Part shown: in pieces, positions 8,445 through 19,312 of the stretch
How the letters are laid out: each line of letters opens with the position of its first letter
How positions within the stretch are numbered: the stretch's first letter is position 1
Assembly (NCBI GenBank): GCA_963731035.1
Contig: CAVSUY010000013.1
Span: forward strand, 1 to 64,000
Source of the DNA: JAANXG01 sp963731035
GTDB taxonomy: Bacteria; Pseudomonadota; Gammaproteobacteria; Arenicellales; JAANXG01
Length of the DNA: 64,000 bases
Reading direction: 5' to 3'
Notes under the pieces: model-generated
Told to the model about the DNA's origin: nothing
Database searches by the model: none
Seen by the model: the letters and a program-made list of their open reading frames with translations, nothing else
Position numbers and translations under genes: made by a program

Positions 8445-9584
8445 ATGCAGCTGACCCAGGAACAAACCATGATCCGCGACATGGCGCGGCGCTTTGCCCG
8501 AGAGGAGCTGGCGCCGCATGCTGCGGAGTGGGACCGAAATGCGACTTTCCCCCGCGACGCCGTAAAGCAGATGGCGGAGCTCGGCCTGCTCGGCATGTTG
8601 ACACCGGAGAAATACGACGGCGCCGGTGCGGATCACGTCTCCTACGCCCTGGCCATGGAAGAGATCGCCGCCGGCGACGGCTCCTGCTCCACCATCATAG
8701 GGGTGCATAATTCCGTGGGCTGCGCGCCTATCCTGCGCTATGGGAACGACCAACAGAAAGAGAAATTCCTGAAGCCCATGGCCCGCGGCGAGCTGTTGGC
8801 CTGCTTCTGCCTCACCGAGCCCCAGGCAGGTTCCGAGGCCTCCAACCTCAGGACCCGCGCGGTTCCGGACGGCAATCACTACGTTCTGAACGGCACCAAG
8901 CAGTTCATCACCAGCGGCGCCAACGCCGACATCGCCATTGTGTTCGCCGTCACCGAACCAGACGCCGGCAGCAAGGGCATCAGCGCCTTCATCGTGCCGA
9001 CCGTCACCAACGGCTATGAGGTCGCGAGCGTAGAGGACAAGCTCGGCCAGAAAGCCTCGGACACCGTGCAGCTCGTCTTCAAGGACATGCCCGTGCCCGC
9101 GGAGAACCGGCTGGGCGAGGAAGGCGAAGGCTATCGTATCGCCCTTTCCAACCTGGAAGGCGGCCGCATCGGCATCGCCGCCCAGGCTATCGGCATGGCC
9201 CGCGCCGCCTTCGAGGCCGCGCGGGGCTATGCGAAGGAGCGCACCGCATTCGGCAAGACCATCATCGAGCATCAGGCCGTGGCCTTTCGCCTCGCCGACA
9301 TGGCGACGCGGATCGAGGTGGCCCGCCACATGGCCCTGCACGCCGCGGAGCTGCGCGACCGAGGCGAGCCCTGCCTGAAGGAAGCGTCCATGGCCAAGCT
9401 GTTCGCGTCGGAGATGGCGGAAGGGGTATGCTCCGACGCCATCCAGATTCACGGCGGCTATGGATACCTCAAGGACTTTCCGGTTGAACGCATCTACCGC
9501 GACGTCCGCGTGTGCCAGATTTACGAAGGCACCAGCGACGTCCAGCGCCTGGTCATCAGCCGGGCTCTGGCGAGCGAGGCGTAG
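8445..9584 (+). CDS. Short/branched-chain acyl-CoA dehydrogenase
   Basis: FAD-dependent acyl-CoA dehydrogenase of 379 residues. The catalytic Glu is at the short/medium-chain position (QIYEGTSDVQR, E361), unlike liuA, so butyryl-CoA or 2-methyl-branched acyl-CoA is the likely substrate class; exact specificity cannot be read. FAD/substrate motifs CFCLTEPQAGSEA and KQFITSGANADIA are present, with the C-terminal arginine-containing AFGKTIIEHQAV. The ATG at 8445 is chosen because upstream codons of the open frame lie in REP sequence and in the preceding gene. Second gene of the block controlled from 6881. Confidence 0.9.
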   Translation: MQLTQEQTMIRDMARRFAREELAPHAAEWDRNATFPRDAVKQMAELGLLGMLTPEKYDGAGADHVSYALAMEEIAAGDGSCSTIIGVHNSVGCAPILRYGNDQQKEKFLKPMARGELLACFCLTEPQAGSEASNLRTRAVPDGNHYVLNGTKQFITSGANADIAIVFAVTEPDAGSKGISAFIVPTVTNGYEVASVEDKLGQKASDTVQLVFKDMPVPAENRLGEEGEGYRIALSNLEGGRIGIAAQAIGMARAAFEAARGYAKERTAFGKTIIEHQAVAFRLADMATRIEVARHMALHAAELRDRGEPCLKEASMAKLFASEMAEGVCSDAIQIHGGYGYLKDFPVERIYRDVRVCQIYEGTSDVQRLVISRALASEA

Positions 9585-9654
9585 GAGCGGCCTCGCTCGG
9601 GTCGTGCCACGGCCTCGGAACATTGAAAACGCTGGATAGGACGTCCCTTCTCCC

Positions 9655-9805
9655 TCAGGGAGAAGGACAGGATGAGGGGTCATACAGATCAAGGCGTTGT
9701 CTTGGTTCGATCCCCTTACCCCAACCCTCTCCACGAGGGAGAAGGATTTGTGGGACGGCAGTACGGGCTTCCTGAATATAATCGCGGCTGAAGCCGCTCC
9801 TACAA
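9655..9805. repeat. Intergenic repeats before liuB
   Basis: A CTTCTCCCTCAGGGAGAAG hairpin with GGATGAGGGG tail (about 9655-9680), an inverted relative with CCCCAACCCTCTCC...GGGAGAAGG (about 9717-9745), and one REP unit ATCGCGGCTGAAGCCGCTCC (9781-9800). All are members of families repeated through the window. Confidence 0.65.
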
Positions 9806-9851
9806 AGCTTCGCCGGACTTTGCGGAACAATCAAACAATGCTCACATTAAC

Positions 9852-11459
<1,608 letters not shown>

Positions 11460-11643
11460 GCAGGAGCAGTCCGACGGCTGCGCGGGTTTGCTGGATTGCT
11501 GCGGCCCTGCGGGCCTCGGAATGACGGGGTCGACGAACTATGGCCGTGAAATCACAGACCGGCACGATGCTCTCAACTCTTCTTTTGCTATATTAGCAGC
11601 CCTCTCGATCCCCCAGCCAGCGAATGTGTCATACCGGCCTCCA

Positions 11644-12657
11644 ATGAAAACTGCCCTCGTATGCGGGGCAGGCGGCTTCATAGGAAGCCATCTAGTCGAG
11701 CGACTGAAGAACGAGGGATTCTGGGTGCGCGGCGTCGATCTGAAGCATCCGGCGTTTTCGAACTCATCCGCCGACGACTTCGTCGTTGGCGAGTTGCGGG
11801 ATCCCGTCGTATGCCGCGACATCGCCGACCGGGACTTCGACGAGGTCTACCAGCTTGCCGCCGACATGGGAGGCGCCGGCTACCTGTTCACCGGGGACAA
11901 CGACGCCGACGTAATGAGCAATTCAGCGCTCATCAACCTCAATGTCGTGCGGACGTTTTGCCGGGCCCGTGTCGGCAGGCTCTTTTTCTCCTCCTCGGCG
12001 TGCGTGTATTCGAGATACAACCAGACAGACCCCCAGAATCCCCACTGCGCGGAGGACTCGGCCTATCCCGCGGATCCGGACAGCGAGTATGGCTGGGAGA
12101 AGCTTTTCAGCGAGCGGCTCTACGCGGCCTTCAGCAGCAATTACGGGCTGGAAGTAAGAATCGCACGCTTCCACAACGTCTTCGGTCCCCTGTGCGTCTG
12201 GGAGGGCGGTCTCGAGAAGGCGCCGGCGGCTATCTGCCGCAAAGTGGCACAGGCTTCGGACGGCAGTGAGGTAGAGGTATGGGGAGACGGGCTGCAAACA
12301 CGGTCGTTTCTGTATGTCGACGAATGCCTGGAAGCCATGCGCCGGTTCATGGACTCGGGATTCCAGGGACCATTGAACATCGGTTCCGAGGAGATGATCA
12401 GCCTCAATGCGTTAGTTCGGACCGTCGCAGACATCGCGGGGAAGCGGATCAGCATAAAAAATATACCGGGACCAGAAGGCGTTCGCGGCCGCAACTCGGA
12501 CAACGCATTGATACGGCGGCAGCTGGGGTGGGCTCCGTCACAACCATTACGGGTTGGGCTGGAGAAGACCTACGACTGGATATCCCGGCAGACGATGGCG
12601 AAGCCCCAGCAACGCGTTAACCCAACGTCAAGGACCCGACCTGAAAACCAAACGTGA
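11644..12657 (+). CDS. GDP-mannose 3,5-epimerase-like SDR protein
   Basis: Extended short-chain dehydrogenase of 337 residues. The NAD-binding motif is GAGGFIG (8-14). It closely follows the plant-type GDP-mannose 3,5-epimerase pattern: LAADMGGAGY, SSSACVY (C120), YGWEK (Y149, K153), FHNVFGP, GLEKAPAAICRK (K192), WGDGLQTRSF and GPEGVRGRNSDN (R281). All keep a constant offset from the catalytic C, Y, K, K and R known in the plant enzyme. It likely converts GDP-mannose to GDP-L-galactose/gulose or acts on a related nucleotide sugar for surface polysaccharide. The open frame extends to 11425 inside liuB, but the homology starts at ATG 11644. Its 3' flank (about 12650-12670) is AT-rich, unlike its neighbours. 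An odd guest in a leucine operon. Confidence 0.82.
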   Translation: MKTALVCGAGGFIGSHLVERLKNEGFWVRGVDLKHPAFSNSSADDFVVGELRDPVVCRDIADRDFDEVYQLAADMGGAGYLFTGDNDADVMSNSALINLNVVRTFCRARVGRLFFSSSACVYSRYNQTDPQNPHCAEDSAYPADPDSEYGWEKLFSERLYAAFSSNYGLEVRIARFHNVFGPLCVWEGGLEKAPAAICRKVAQASDGSEVEVWGDGLQTRSFLYVDECLEAMRRFMDSGFQGPLNIGSEEMISLNALVRTVADIAGKRISIKNIPGPEGVRGRNSDNALIRRQLGWAPSQPLRVGLEKTYDWISRQTMAKPQQRVNPTSRTRPENQT

Positions 12658-12771
12658 TATTATTAAAATCCTAGGTGGATCCACATCCTACCAATGACCC
12701 CCGGTACCCGTAGGTCCGGATTCTGTCCTTACAGGTAACCATACAGCACGAAACGCCGAGCCGTTCCGACC

Positions 12772-13554
12772 ATGCTTGAGCTGAGCGTAGACCAAAAGGG
12801 CACCGCCACCATTACCCTCAACCGCCCGGAGGTTCACAACGCCTTCGACGATACGTTGATCGCCGAACTCAAGGAAATCCTGCAAACAGCCGGCGCCGAC
12901 CAGGCCGTGCGCATCGTGGTTCTCGCCGCCAACGGCAAGAGCTTTTCCGCCGGCGCCGATCTCAACTGGATGCGGCGCATGGCCGACTATTCCGACGACG
13001 AGAACTTCGACGACGCCATGCGGCTGGCCGACATGCTCCAGTGTCTGGATGAGCTGTCCAAGCCCACGATCGCCAAGGTCCAGGGCCACGCCTTCGGCGG
13101 CGGCGTCGGCCTGGTGGCCTGTTGCGACATCGCCGTATGCGCCCAGTCCGCGAAGTTCTCGCTGTCCGAGGTACGTCTCGGTCTGATGCCGTCGATCATC
13201 AGTCCCTTCGTGGTGCGCGCCATCGGCGCCCGCGAGGCCCGGCGCTACTTCCAGACAGCCGAACGCTTCGATGCCGATGAGGCATATCGCATCGGTCTGG
13301 TGCATCGCGTGGTGCCGCCCGTGGCTCTGGACGACGCCGCCGACGAGATCGTCGACAACCTGCTCCAGGGCGGCCCCGAGGCCCAGACCGCCACCAAGGA
13401 CTTCATCGCCTTGAACCACCAGTCGCCCATCAATAAAGAGTTGCTGCGCGACGCCGCTAAACGCATCGCCGACCTCCGCGCCTCCCCGGAAGGCAAGGAG
13501 GGCGTGTCGGCTTTTCTTGAGAAGCGCTCTCCCGATTGGGGGCCGGACAAATGA
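12772..13554 (+). CDS. liuC: Methylglutaconyl-CoA hydratase
   Basis: Crotonase-fold hydratase converting 3-methylglutaconyl-CoA to HMG-CoA. It is 260 residues, full length. The CoA-binding oxyanion loop SFSAGADLNWM and the second loop GHAFGGGVGLVACCDIAV are intact, and AKFSLSEVRLGLMPSIISPFV supplies the active-site Glu region. SAGADLNWM is typical of LiuC/AUH-type hydratases. It is flanked by liuB (upstream beyond the epimerase) and liuD, completing the pathway order. Confidence 0.93.
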   Translation: MLELSVDQKGTATITLNRPEVHNAFDDTLIAELKEILQTAGADQAVRIVVLAANGKSFSAGADLNWMRRMADYSDDENFDDAMRLADMLQCLDELSKPTIAKVQGHAFGGGVGLVACCDIAVCAQSAKFSLSEVRLGLMPSIISPFVVRAIGAREARRYFQTAERFDADEAYRIGLVHRVVPPVALDDAADEIVDNLLQGGPEAQTATKDFIALNHQSPINKELLRDAAKRIADLRASPEGKEGVSAFLEKRSPDWGPDK

Positions 13555-13576
13555 CCGTGAATGGCCGCGGCAGGCG

Positions 13577-13739
13577 CCGATCTGCGGGAGCGGTTTCAAT
13601 CGCGATGGGGCGGACAAGACAATCGCGGTTGAAACCGCTCCCACAAACCTTCGTTCACCGCGGTGCCGACGCTCGAATCGTAGGAGCGGCTTCAATCGCG
13701 ATAGTGCCGGCAGGACAACCGCGGCTGCAACCGCTCGCG
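13577..13739. repeat. Cluster of four REP half-units between liuC and liuD
   Basis: Alternating inverted copies: GGGAGCGGTTTCAATCGCGA, AATCGCGGTTGAAACCGCTCCCAC, GTAGGAGCGGCTTCAATCGCGA and ACCGCGGCTGCAACCGCTCGCG. The last one ends at the base before the liuD start codons. The stems use GTTTCAA/TTGAAAC variants not seen in the GGCTGAAGCC copies, so the family has at least two subtypes here. Confidence 0.8.
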
Positions 13740-13741
13740 CG

Positions 13742-15721
13742 ATGATGTTCAAACGCATCCTGATCGCCAACCGAGGCGAAATCGCCTGTCGTGTGGCACG
13801 CACCGCCCATCGCCTCGGCGTCCAGACCGTGGGTGTGTACTCCGACGCGGACGCGGAATCATTGCACGCCAGCAGCATGGACCTTGCTGTCCACATCGGT
13901 CCGGCGCCCGCGCGTGACAGTTATCTCAACATCGAGCGCATCATCGAGGCCGCCAAGGAAACCCGCTCCCAGGCCATTCACCCCGGTTACGGCTTTCTTT
14001 CCGAAAACCCTGGACTGGCGCGGGCCTGCGACGACAACGGGATCGTCTTCGTGGGCCCGCCCGCCGAGGCCATTGAAGCCATGGGTTCCAAGATCCGCGC
14101 CAAGCAGATCATGGAGAACTCCGGTATCCCGTTGGTTCCCGGCTACCACGGCGAGGACCAGTCGGCCGAATACCTGCAACGGATCGCAGACGGCATCGGC
14201 TATCCGGTGCTCATCAAGGCGTCGGCCGGCGGAGGCGGAAAAGGCATGCGCGTCGTCCGTGCCACAAGCGACTTCGAGTCCGCGCTGGCTTCCGCCAGGC
14301 GGGAGTCCGCGTCGGCCTTCGGCGACGACACGGTGTTGATAGAGAAGTACCTGGACAAGCCGCGCCATGTCGAGATCCAGGTCTTCCGCGACAACCACGG
14401 CAACACTGTTCATCTCTTCGAACGCGATTGCTCCATCCAGCGACGTCACCAGAAGATCCTCGAGGAGGCCCCTGCGCCCGGGCTCGACGAATCGACCCGG
14501 CAACGCATGGGCGACGCCGCCGTGCGCGCCGCCGACGCGATCGACTACCGCGGCGCCGGCACCATCGAGTTCATCATGGATGCGGACGGTGCCTTCTATT
14601 TCATGGAGATGAACACCCGTCTTCAGGTGGAGCACCCAGTCACGGAATGGGTGACCGGCCAGGATCTCGTCGAATGGCAGCTCCGCGTGGCGGCCGGCGA
14701 GGTCCTGCCCTGCACCCAGGCCGACCTGCACCTGCACGGCCACGCATTCGAGGCCCGCGTCTATGCCGAGAACCCGGCAAGCAACTTTCTTCCGTCCACG
14801 GGCGTGCTCAGCCTGGCGGAGTTCCCCGAACAGAACGGCAGCGTGCGCGTGGACACGGGCGTGCAGACCGGAGACGCGATCAGCGTCCACTACGATCCCA
14901 TGATCGCTAAGGTGATCGCCTGGGGACCGGACCGCCGCTCGGCACTCGATCGACTGCACGGCGCATTGAGTGACACGCGCATCGCCGGCGTGGAGACCAA
15001 CATCGAGTTCCTCCTGCGCGTACTGGAACGCGAGGAGATTGTCTCGGGACGACCCGACACGCATCTGGTCGAGCGGCACCTGGACCAGCTCGTCGAGACC
15101 GGTCCCGCCCCGTCGACCGTCCTTGTCCTGGCCGCGTTCCATGAGATCGCTGCACTGGCCTTCCACAACGCGCAATGCAGCGACGCGGATCCATTCTCCG
15201 ACGTCGACGGCTGGCGGCCGAACCTGCCCGGCGAGTTCAAGTTCGAGTACAAGGACCAGGTCCGCAACCACGATTGCCGGCTGATATTCGACGAGGGTCA
15301 TGCGCAGGTCATCGTGGACGAGCGCAGCTACAGTGTCGCGGGCCGGCTGGAAGACGACCACCGTCTGATGGCTACCATCGACGGCGTAAAGTGCGATGCC
15401 CACGTCGTGCAGCGTCCGCAACGTCTCGATGTTTTCTTCAGCGGCAGGCACTACGCCCTGGAACGCCACGCCGATGTCGTCGCCGACGCTTTGGAGAGCG
15501 AGACTGACCGAGTTACCGCACCCATGCCCGGCAAGATTACCTCCGTCAACGTCAAAGTCGGCGACCAGGTCAGCCGCGGCGCCGTGCTGCTGGTCATGGA
15601 AGCCATGAAGATGGAGCACACCATCGTCGCCCCCCACGACGGCACCATAGAGCGCATGCCTTTCCAGGTCGGAGACACTGTTGCCGAAGGCGCCGAGCTC
15701 GCCGGCTTCCAGGAACACTGA
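13742..15721 (+). CDS. liuD: Methylcrotonyl-CoA carboxylase, biotin carboxylase (alpha) subunit
   Basis: ATP-dependent carboxylation of its own biotin, then transfer to LiuB. It is 659 residues. Domain order: biotin carboxylase N-domain (FKRILIANRGEIACRV), ATP-grasp with the glycine loop ASAGGGGKGMRVV, C-domain with FYFMEMNTRLQVEHPVTE, a linker, and a C-terminal biotinyl domain with EAMKMEHT (biotinylated K623). Two adjacent start codons exist, ATG 13742 and ATG 13745, directly abutting a REP unit; no clear Shine-Dalgarno is present. The open frame upstream to 13517 is REP-derived and not coding. Confidence 0.95.
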   Translation: MMFKRILIANRGEIACRVARTAHRLGVQTVGVYSDADAESLHASSMDLAVHIGPAPARDSYLNIERIIEAAKETRSQAIHPGYGFLSENPGLARACDDNGIVFVGPPAEAIEAMGSKIRAKQIMENSGIPLVPGYHGEDQSAEYLQRIADGIGYPVLIKASAGGGGKGMRVVRATSDFESALASARRESASAFGDDTVLIEKYLDKPRHVEIQVFRDNHGNTVHLFERDCSIQRRHQKILEEAPAPGLDESTRQRMGDAAVRAADAIDYRGAGTIEFIMDADGAFYFMEMNTRLQVEHPVTEWVTGQDLVEWQLRVAAGEVLPCTQADLHLHGHAFEARVYAENPASNFLPSTGVLSLAEFPEQNGSVRVDTGVQTGDAISVHYDPMIAKVIAWGPDRRSALDRLHGALSDTRIAGVETNIEFLLRVLEREEIVSGRPDTHLVERHLDQLVETGPAPSTVLVLAAFHEIAALAFHNAQCSDADPFSDVDGWRPNLPGEFKFEYKDQVRNHDCRLIFDEGHAQVIVDERSYSVAGRLEDDHRLMATIDGVKCDAHVVQRPQRLDVFFSGRHYALERHADVVADALESETDRVTAPMPGKITSVNVKVGDQVSRGAVLLVMEAMKMEHTIVAPHDGTIERMPFQVGDTVAEGAELAGFQEH

Positions 15722-15877
15722 TACCGTCCCTCAGCCCGCGGCGAAGTCGTCCTAACCGCCGGGCATGGTTTTCCATGGGGCTTCCCTGTTCCGGACTGCC
15801 GGGGATGTTATGATGCTTATTGACACACGCCGCCGTCACACAGCCGATACCTCAACGGCGGGCCGCGAGGAGATCCG

Positions 15878-16780
15878 ATGCTGTCACTCCCAGAATCTGT
15901 GCGAATGTTCGAGGTCGGACCCCGCGACGGCCTGCAGAACGAGCCCGCCATCATCCCGACGGACACCAAGATCGAGCTGATCGACATGTTGTCCGAGACC
16001 GGCCTCAAGACCATCGAGGTCGGCAGCTTCGTTTCGCCCAAATGGGTGCCGCAGATGAGCGACACCGAAGCCGTGCTCAAAGGCATCCACCGAAGGCCGG
16101 GCATCGTATACCCGGTGCTCACGCCAAACATGAAAGGATTCGAAGCCGCCGTCAAAGCCGGTGCCCGGGAAGTGGCGGTGTTCGGGTCGGCCACCGAAGG
16201 CTTTTCGCAAAAGAACATCAACTGCTCCATACCCGAGAGCCTGGAGCGATTCGCCCCCGTCTGCGGGGCGGCGAAGAAACTGAACATCCGAGTCCGCGGC
16301 TATGTCTCCTGCGTGGTCGGCTGCCCCTATGAAGGAGAGGTGGATCCCCGGAAGGTCGCCGAGGTCAGCGAGGCCATCTACAACCTGGGCTGCTACGAGA
16401 TCTCGCTCGGCGACACCATCGGCGTCGGCACACCAAAGAAAGTTGAACGCATGCTCTACACCGTGGCCGAGCGCGTGCCCATGGACATGTTGTCGGTCCA
16501 CTTCCACGATACCCACGGCCAGGCTCTCGCCAACATCCTGACCGCTCTGCAATGCGGTATCTCGGGCGTCGACAGCGCGGTCTCCGGCCTCGGCGGCTGT
16601 CCTTACGCCCACGGCGCCTCCGGCAACGTCGCCACGGAGGACGTCCTCTATATGCTGAATGGCCTGGAAGTAGAGACCGGCGTGGATATGGACGCCCTGC
16701 TCAATGCATCGATGTACATCTCGAAGGCCCTCGGCCGCTCCCCTGCTTCCAAGGTGGCGAGAGCAGCCCTCAACAACTAG
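15878..16780 (+). CDS. liuE: Hydroxymethylglutaryl-CoA lyase
   Basis: Splits HMG-CoA into acetyl-CoA and acetoacetate, the final leucine-specific step. It is 300 residues, full length. The TIM-barrel metal and substrate motifs are EVGPRDGLQNE (catalytic Arg/Asp), SVHFHDTHGQALAN (metal-binding His pair) and SGLGGCPYAHGASGN with catalytic C241. The start is fixed by GAGGAGATCCG immediately before ATG 15878. Last gene of the block; a 156-base gap separates it from liuD. Confidence 0.95.
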   Translation: MLSLPESVRMFEVGPRDGLQNEPAIIPTDTKIELIDMLSETGLKTIEVGSFVSPKWVPQMSDTEAVLKGIHRRPGIVYPVLTPNMKGFEAAVKAGAREVAVFGSATEGFSQKNINCSIPESLERFAPVCGAAKKLNIRVRGYVSCVVGCPYEGEVDPRKVAEVSEAIYNLGCYEISLGDTIGVGTPKKVERMLYTVAERVPMDMLSVHFHDTHGQALANILTALQCGISGVDSAVSGLGGCPYAHGASGNVATEDVLYMLNGLEVETGVDMDALLNASMYISKALGRSPASKVARAALNN

Positions 16781-16791
16781 GAGCCGCGTGT

Positions 16792-16986
16792 TCCTTCTCT
16801 CCCTTGGGGGAGAAGGCCAGGATGAGGGGGCACAGCTCGAGATTCCAATCGACGATCTGCGTCCTCAACCCGGGCAGCTCCGTATCGTCCGATAATAGAG
16901 ATCGGTGAGCGGACGGAAAGATCCCGTACCCCACGGTTCGGGCAGGAGCGTTGCCTCGATCTCATCGCGGCTGAAGCCGCTCCTAC
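16792..16986. repeat. Repeats downstream of liuE
   Basis: A CTTCTCTCCCTTGGGGGAGAAG hairpin with GGATGAGGGG tail (16794-16832) just after the liuE stop may help end the transcript. A REP unit (about 16942-16986, ATCGCGGCTGAAGCCGCTCC) follows, ending just before the 3' end of the convergent FMN reductase gene. Confidence 0.65.
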
Positions 16987-16996
16987 GCCCCGCGGT

Positions 16997-17581
16997 TCAG
17001 GTGCCGTTCGCCATGCCTTCGCGTATGGTACGCAGTCCCTCCGCCCACCGCACCAGCTCGTCCAGCATGGTGCTGGCCGAGTTTTGGATTGACTCGTTCG
17101 GCGTGAAACGACCGTCCGTGTCGAGCTGCCTGGTCACCATCTGAACGGACACACCCTCGAACAGCGGCATCATCTTCACATTGGTCGCGATCAACCTCTC
17201 CATCTGTGCCGCACGCAGGCCACCCGAGACACCGCCGTAACTGACGAACCCGCAGGGCTTGTAGTTCCACTCCTTGAATACGTAGTCGATGGCGTTGACG
17301 AATGCCGGAGACGGGCCGTAGTTGTATTCCGGCGTCACGAAGACGTAGGCGTCGGCGGCCGATACGCTGGCACTCCAGCGCTTCGTGTGCTCATTCTCGT
17401 ATCTCTGCAGCTTCGGGTGGTGGGGCTCATCGTAGACCGGCAGGTCGAACTCGGCGAGGTCGATGAGCTCGCAGTCGAACTTGCCATGCCTTTGCGCGAC
17501 GTCATGGAACCAGTGTGCAACGGCGGGGCCGACACGGCCCGGCCGCGTGCTGCAGATGACGGTGTGTAGTTTCAATGCCAT
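16997..17581 (-). CDS. NADPH-dependent FMN reductase family protein
   Basis: Flavodoxin-fold oxidoreductase of 194 residues. CSTRPGRVGPAVAHWF forms the FMN phosphate loop, and TPEYNYGPSPAFVNAIDYVF is the hallmark second FMN loop of the ChrR/ArsH/SsuE-type reductases. It likely reduces quinones, flavins or other electron acceptors at the expense of NAD(P)H; physiological substrate unknown. Single gene, convergent with liuE. Confidence 0.85.
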   Translation of the reverse strand: MALKLHTVICSTRPGRVGPAVAHWFHDVAQRHGKFDCELIDLAEFDLPVYDEPHHPKLQRYENEHTKRWSASVSAADAYVFVTPEYNYGPSPAFVNAIDYVFKEWNYKPCGFVSYGGVSGGLRAAQMERLIATNVKMMPLFEGVSVQMVTRQLDTDGRFTPNESIQNSASTMLDELVRWAEGLRTIREGMANGT

Positions 17582-17796
17582 GCGTCAGATCCTCCAGGTA
17601 AAGAGTGGCGTCGTTCCGGTCGTCTTGCCGAAGACGCGCGAGCATTAGATTTCGAGAGGCTTCACTGCGGCTGGACTGGGGTCGAGCGCTGAGGTTCAGG
17701 CGATCCTGCCGCATCAGGGAAACATGTGGGGTGTCAGCACGGAATATCAACCCGCATACGGGCGCGTGTTATGGTGTGTGCTCCGGCGCCTCTCCT

Positions 17797-19158
17797 CTAC
17801 GGGTCTCGGTGGCCGCGGACCAGGGCTTTGCGTATCCCTGCTAGCGGCGCGCTGTCGTCATAGGTGAGGTGGCCGCCCTCGAGGCGAAGTCCGAGTTGAC
17901 CCCAGAGTGTACCGAGGTCCACGGGACCGGCGTTGTAGGCGTGCACCCGCACTGCGTCGCGCAGCACATGGCCGCCGACCGCGGCGTCGCACATGGAGAT
18001 CATCGTGTGCACGTTGAGGGTTCGACTGAAGTTGCCGACATCGCGGCGAATCCTGCGCAGGCAGTTTTCCAGTCCGATGTCGCCGCCCGATGCCTCGCGC
18101 ATGCGCACGTCGGTGAGCAACATGAGGAGGGCACCCCCGTAGTACCAACCGCGGAAGCCGCCGCGGGCGAGGCCCGCGGCGGCCATCACCGTCTCGGCAC
18201 GGGGCATGTGGGTCATGAACTCGGTCCACATGGCTTCCGGCGTCTGCAGTCCGGCACGAGCGCGGATCAGGGGCTCGAAATAGGTGGCGAGGCCCTCGGA
18301 GAACCACGGCGCCCCCCGGACGAAGGGTGATCCGGTATGCACCAACTCGTGGATAAGCACCCAATCGTTGTCGAGCTCTGCCGGGGTTGCGTGCTCGCCG
18401 ACGTACAGGGCCATCGACACACCGCCGCCGGACATGACCCGACCAAAAGGCACACCGGAGTGCCCGGCGCGGGGAACGACGAAGATGGGCATTCCCGGTG
18501 CCGGGAAGCCGTGCCAAAACCCCGCCGCGGCACCGGCCATTCTCCCGATCCAGTCGAGCAGCGACTTCCGACCGACGTCGACTGATCCGTCCAGGCGCAC
18601 CACCTCGAAGCCGGCGCTGTCTCCTTCATCGGCCGCCACCCTCAGGTGTTCCGTCCGAAAACGGCCGAAGGCGGAGAAACCGGCCTGGTAGAGCTGGGCT
18701 TCCGGCACCCCGAAAACACCGTCCGTGACGGGCTGCCCGGTCACGAAACTCAGCCCGGCCGGCATACGCACGCGCACCCGCAGGGTTCCGGGTTCGCCCT
18801 CGCCCCGCTGCGGTTTCAGCAGCCAGGCGGAGCCCACCGTCAGGATGGTATCGCCGACCCTGAGAGCGCTGTCGATGCTGTTCTCGCTTTTCGCCATAAC
18901 GGCGAGATCCACGCGATAGGCGCCGGTAAATCCCGTGCTCGAGTGTTCACCGTGAATGTCGCTGATGTAGCCGCGAAGGGAAGCGTCGGTGGGAACGAGG
19001 GACCGCACGCCGGGGTCGCAGGCCGCCTGGATATCCAGGGCCAGAGAACGGGACACAGTCACGTCATAGCTGCAGAGGGAGCCGGCGGATACCGGCGTCA
19101 CGAAAGGCAACAGGGCCATGGAAACCAGCCCCGCCAAGGTCCGCGCATATCGCGCCAT
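17797..19158 (-). CDS. Secreted gluzincin-type (M61/M1-like) metallopeptidase
   Basis: Predicted exported zinc peptidase of 453 residues. The signal peptide spans residues 1-25 (MARYARTLAGLVSMALLPFV then TPVSA). The zinc site reads HELVH (270-274) with third ligand E288 in WFSEGLATYFE, a spacing typical of M1/M61 gluzincins. The first 220 residues are a beta-rich region with no recognised family. The open frame extends 44 residues upstream, but ATG 19158 puts the signal peptide at the N-terminus. Target proteins are unknown. Confidence 0.72.
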   Translation of the reverse strand: MARYARTLAGLVSMALLPFVTPVSAGSLCSYDVTVSRSLALDIQAACDPGVRSLVPTDASLRGYISDIHGEHSSTGFTGAYRVDLAVMAKSENSIDSALRVGDTILTVGSAWLLKPQRGEGEPGTLRVRVRMPAGLSFVTGQPVTDGVFGVPEAQLYQAGFSAFGRFRTEHLRVAADEGDSAGFEVVRLDGSVDVGRKSLLDWIGRMAGAAAGFWHGFPAPGMPIFVVPRAGHSGVPFGRVMSGGGVSMALYVGEHATPAELDNDWVLIHELVHTGSPFVRGAPWFSEGLATYFEPLIRARAGLQTPEAMWTEFMTHMPRAETVMAAAGLARGGFRGWYYGGALLMLLTDVRMREASGGDIGLENCLRRIRRDVGNFSRTLNVHTMISMCDAAVGGHVLRDAVRVHAYNAGPVDLGTLWGQLGLRLEGGHLTYDDSAPLAGIRKALVRGHRDP

Positions 19159-19312
19159 CACCGCACCGCGACCCCGGTGCCTGCAGATCCGATCGCCCGG
19201 AGGCTGAATGACTGTGCCGGCCGCAGATGGTGGCACGGCACGGAAATCCAGCCCTGTATCGACGCGACCAACCCCTTGCGCCTGGTGCAACCGGGGTGGT
19301 CTTTTGACACCA

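Noticed and set aside
13859..15718. 619-residue antisense frame over liuD
   Set aside because: Shadow frame; liuD is complete with all catalytic motifs on the plus strand.
17869..18330. Plus-strand frame over the secreted peptidase
   Set aside because: Shadow of the minus-strand gene, which has signal peptide and zinc site.
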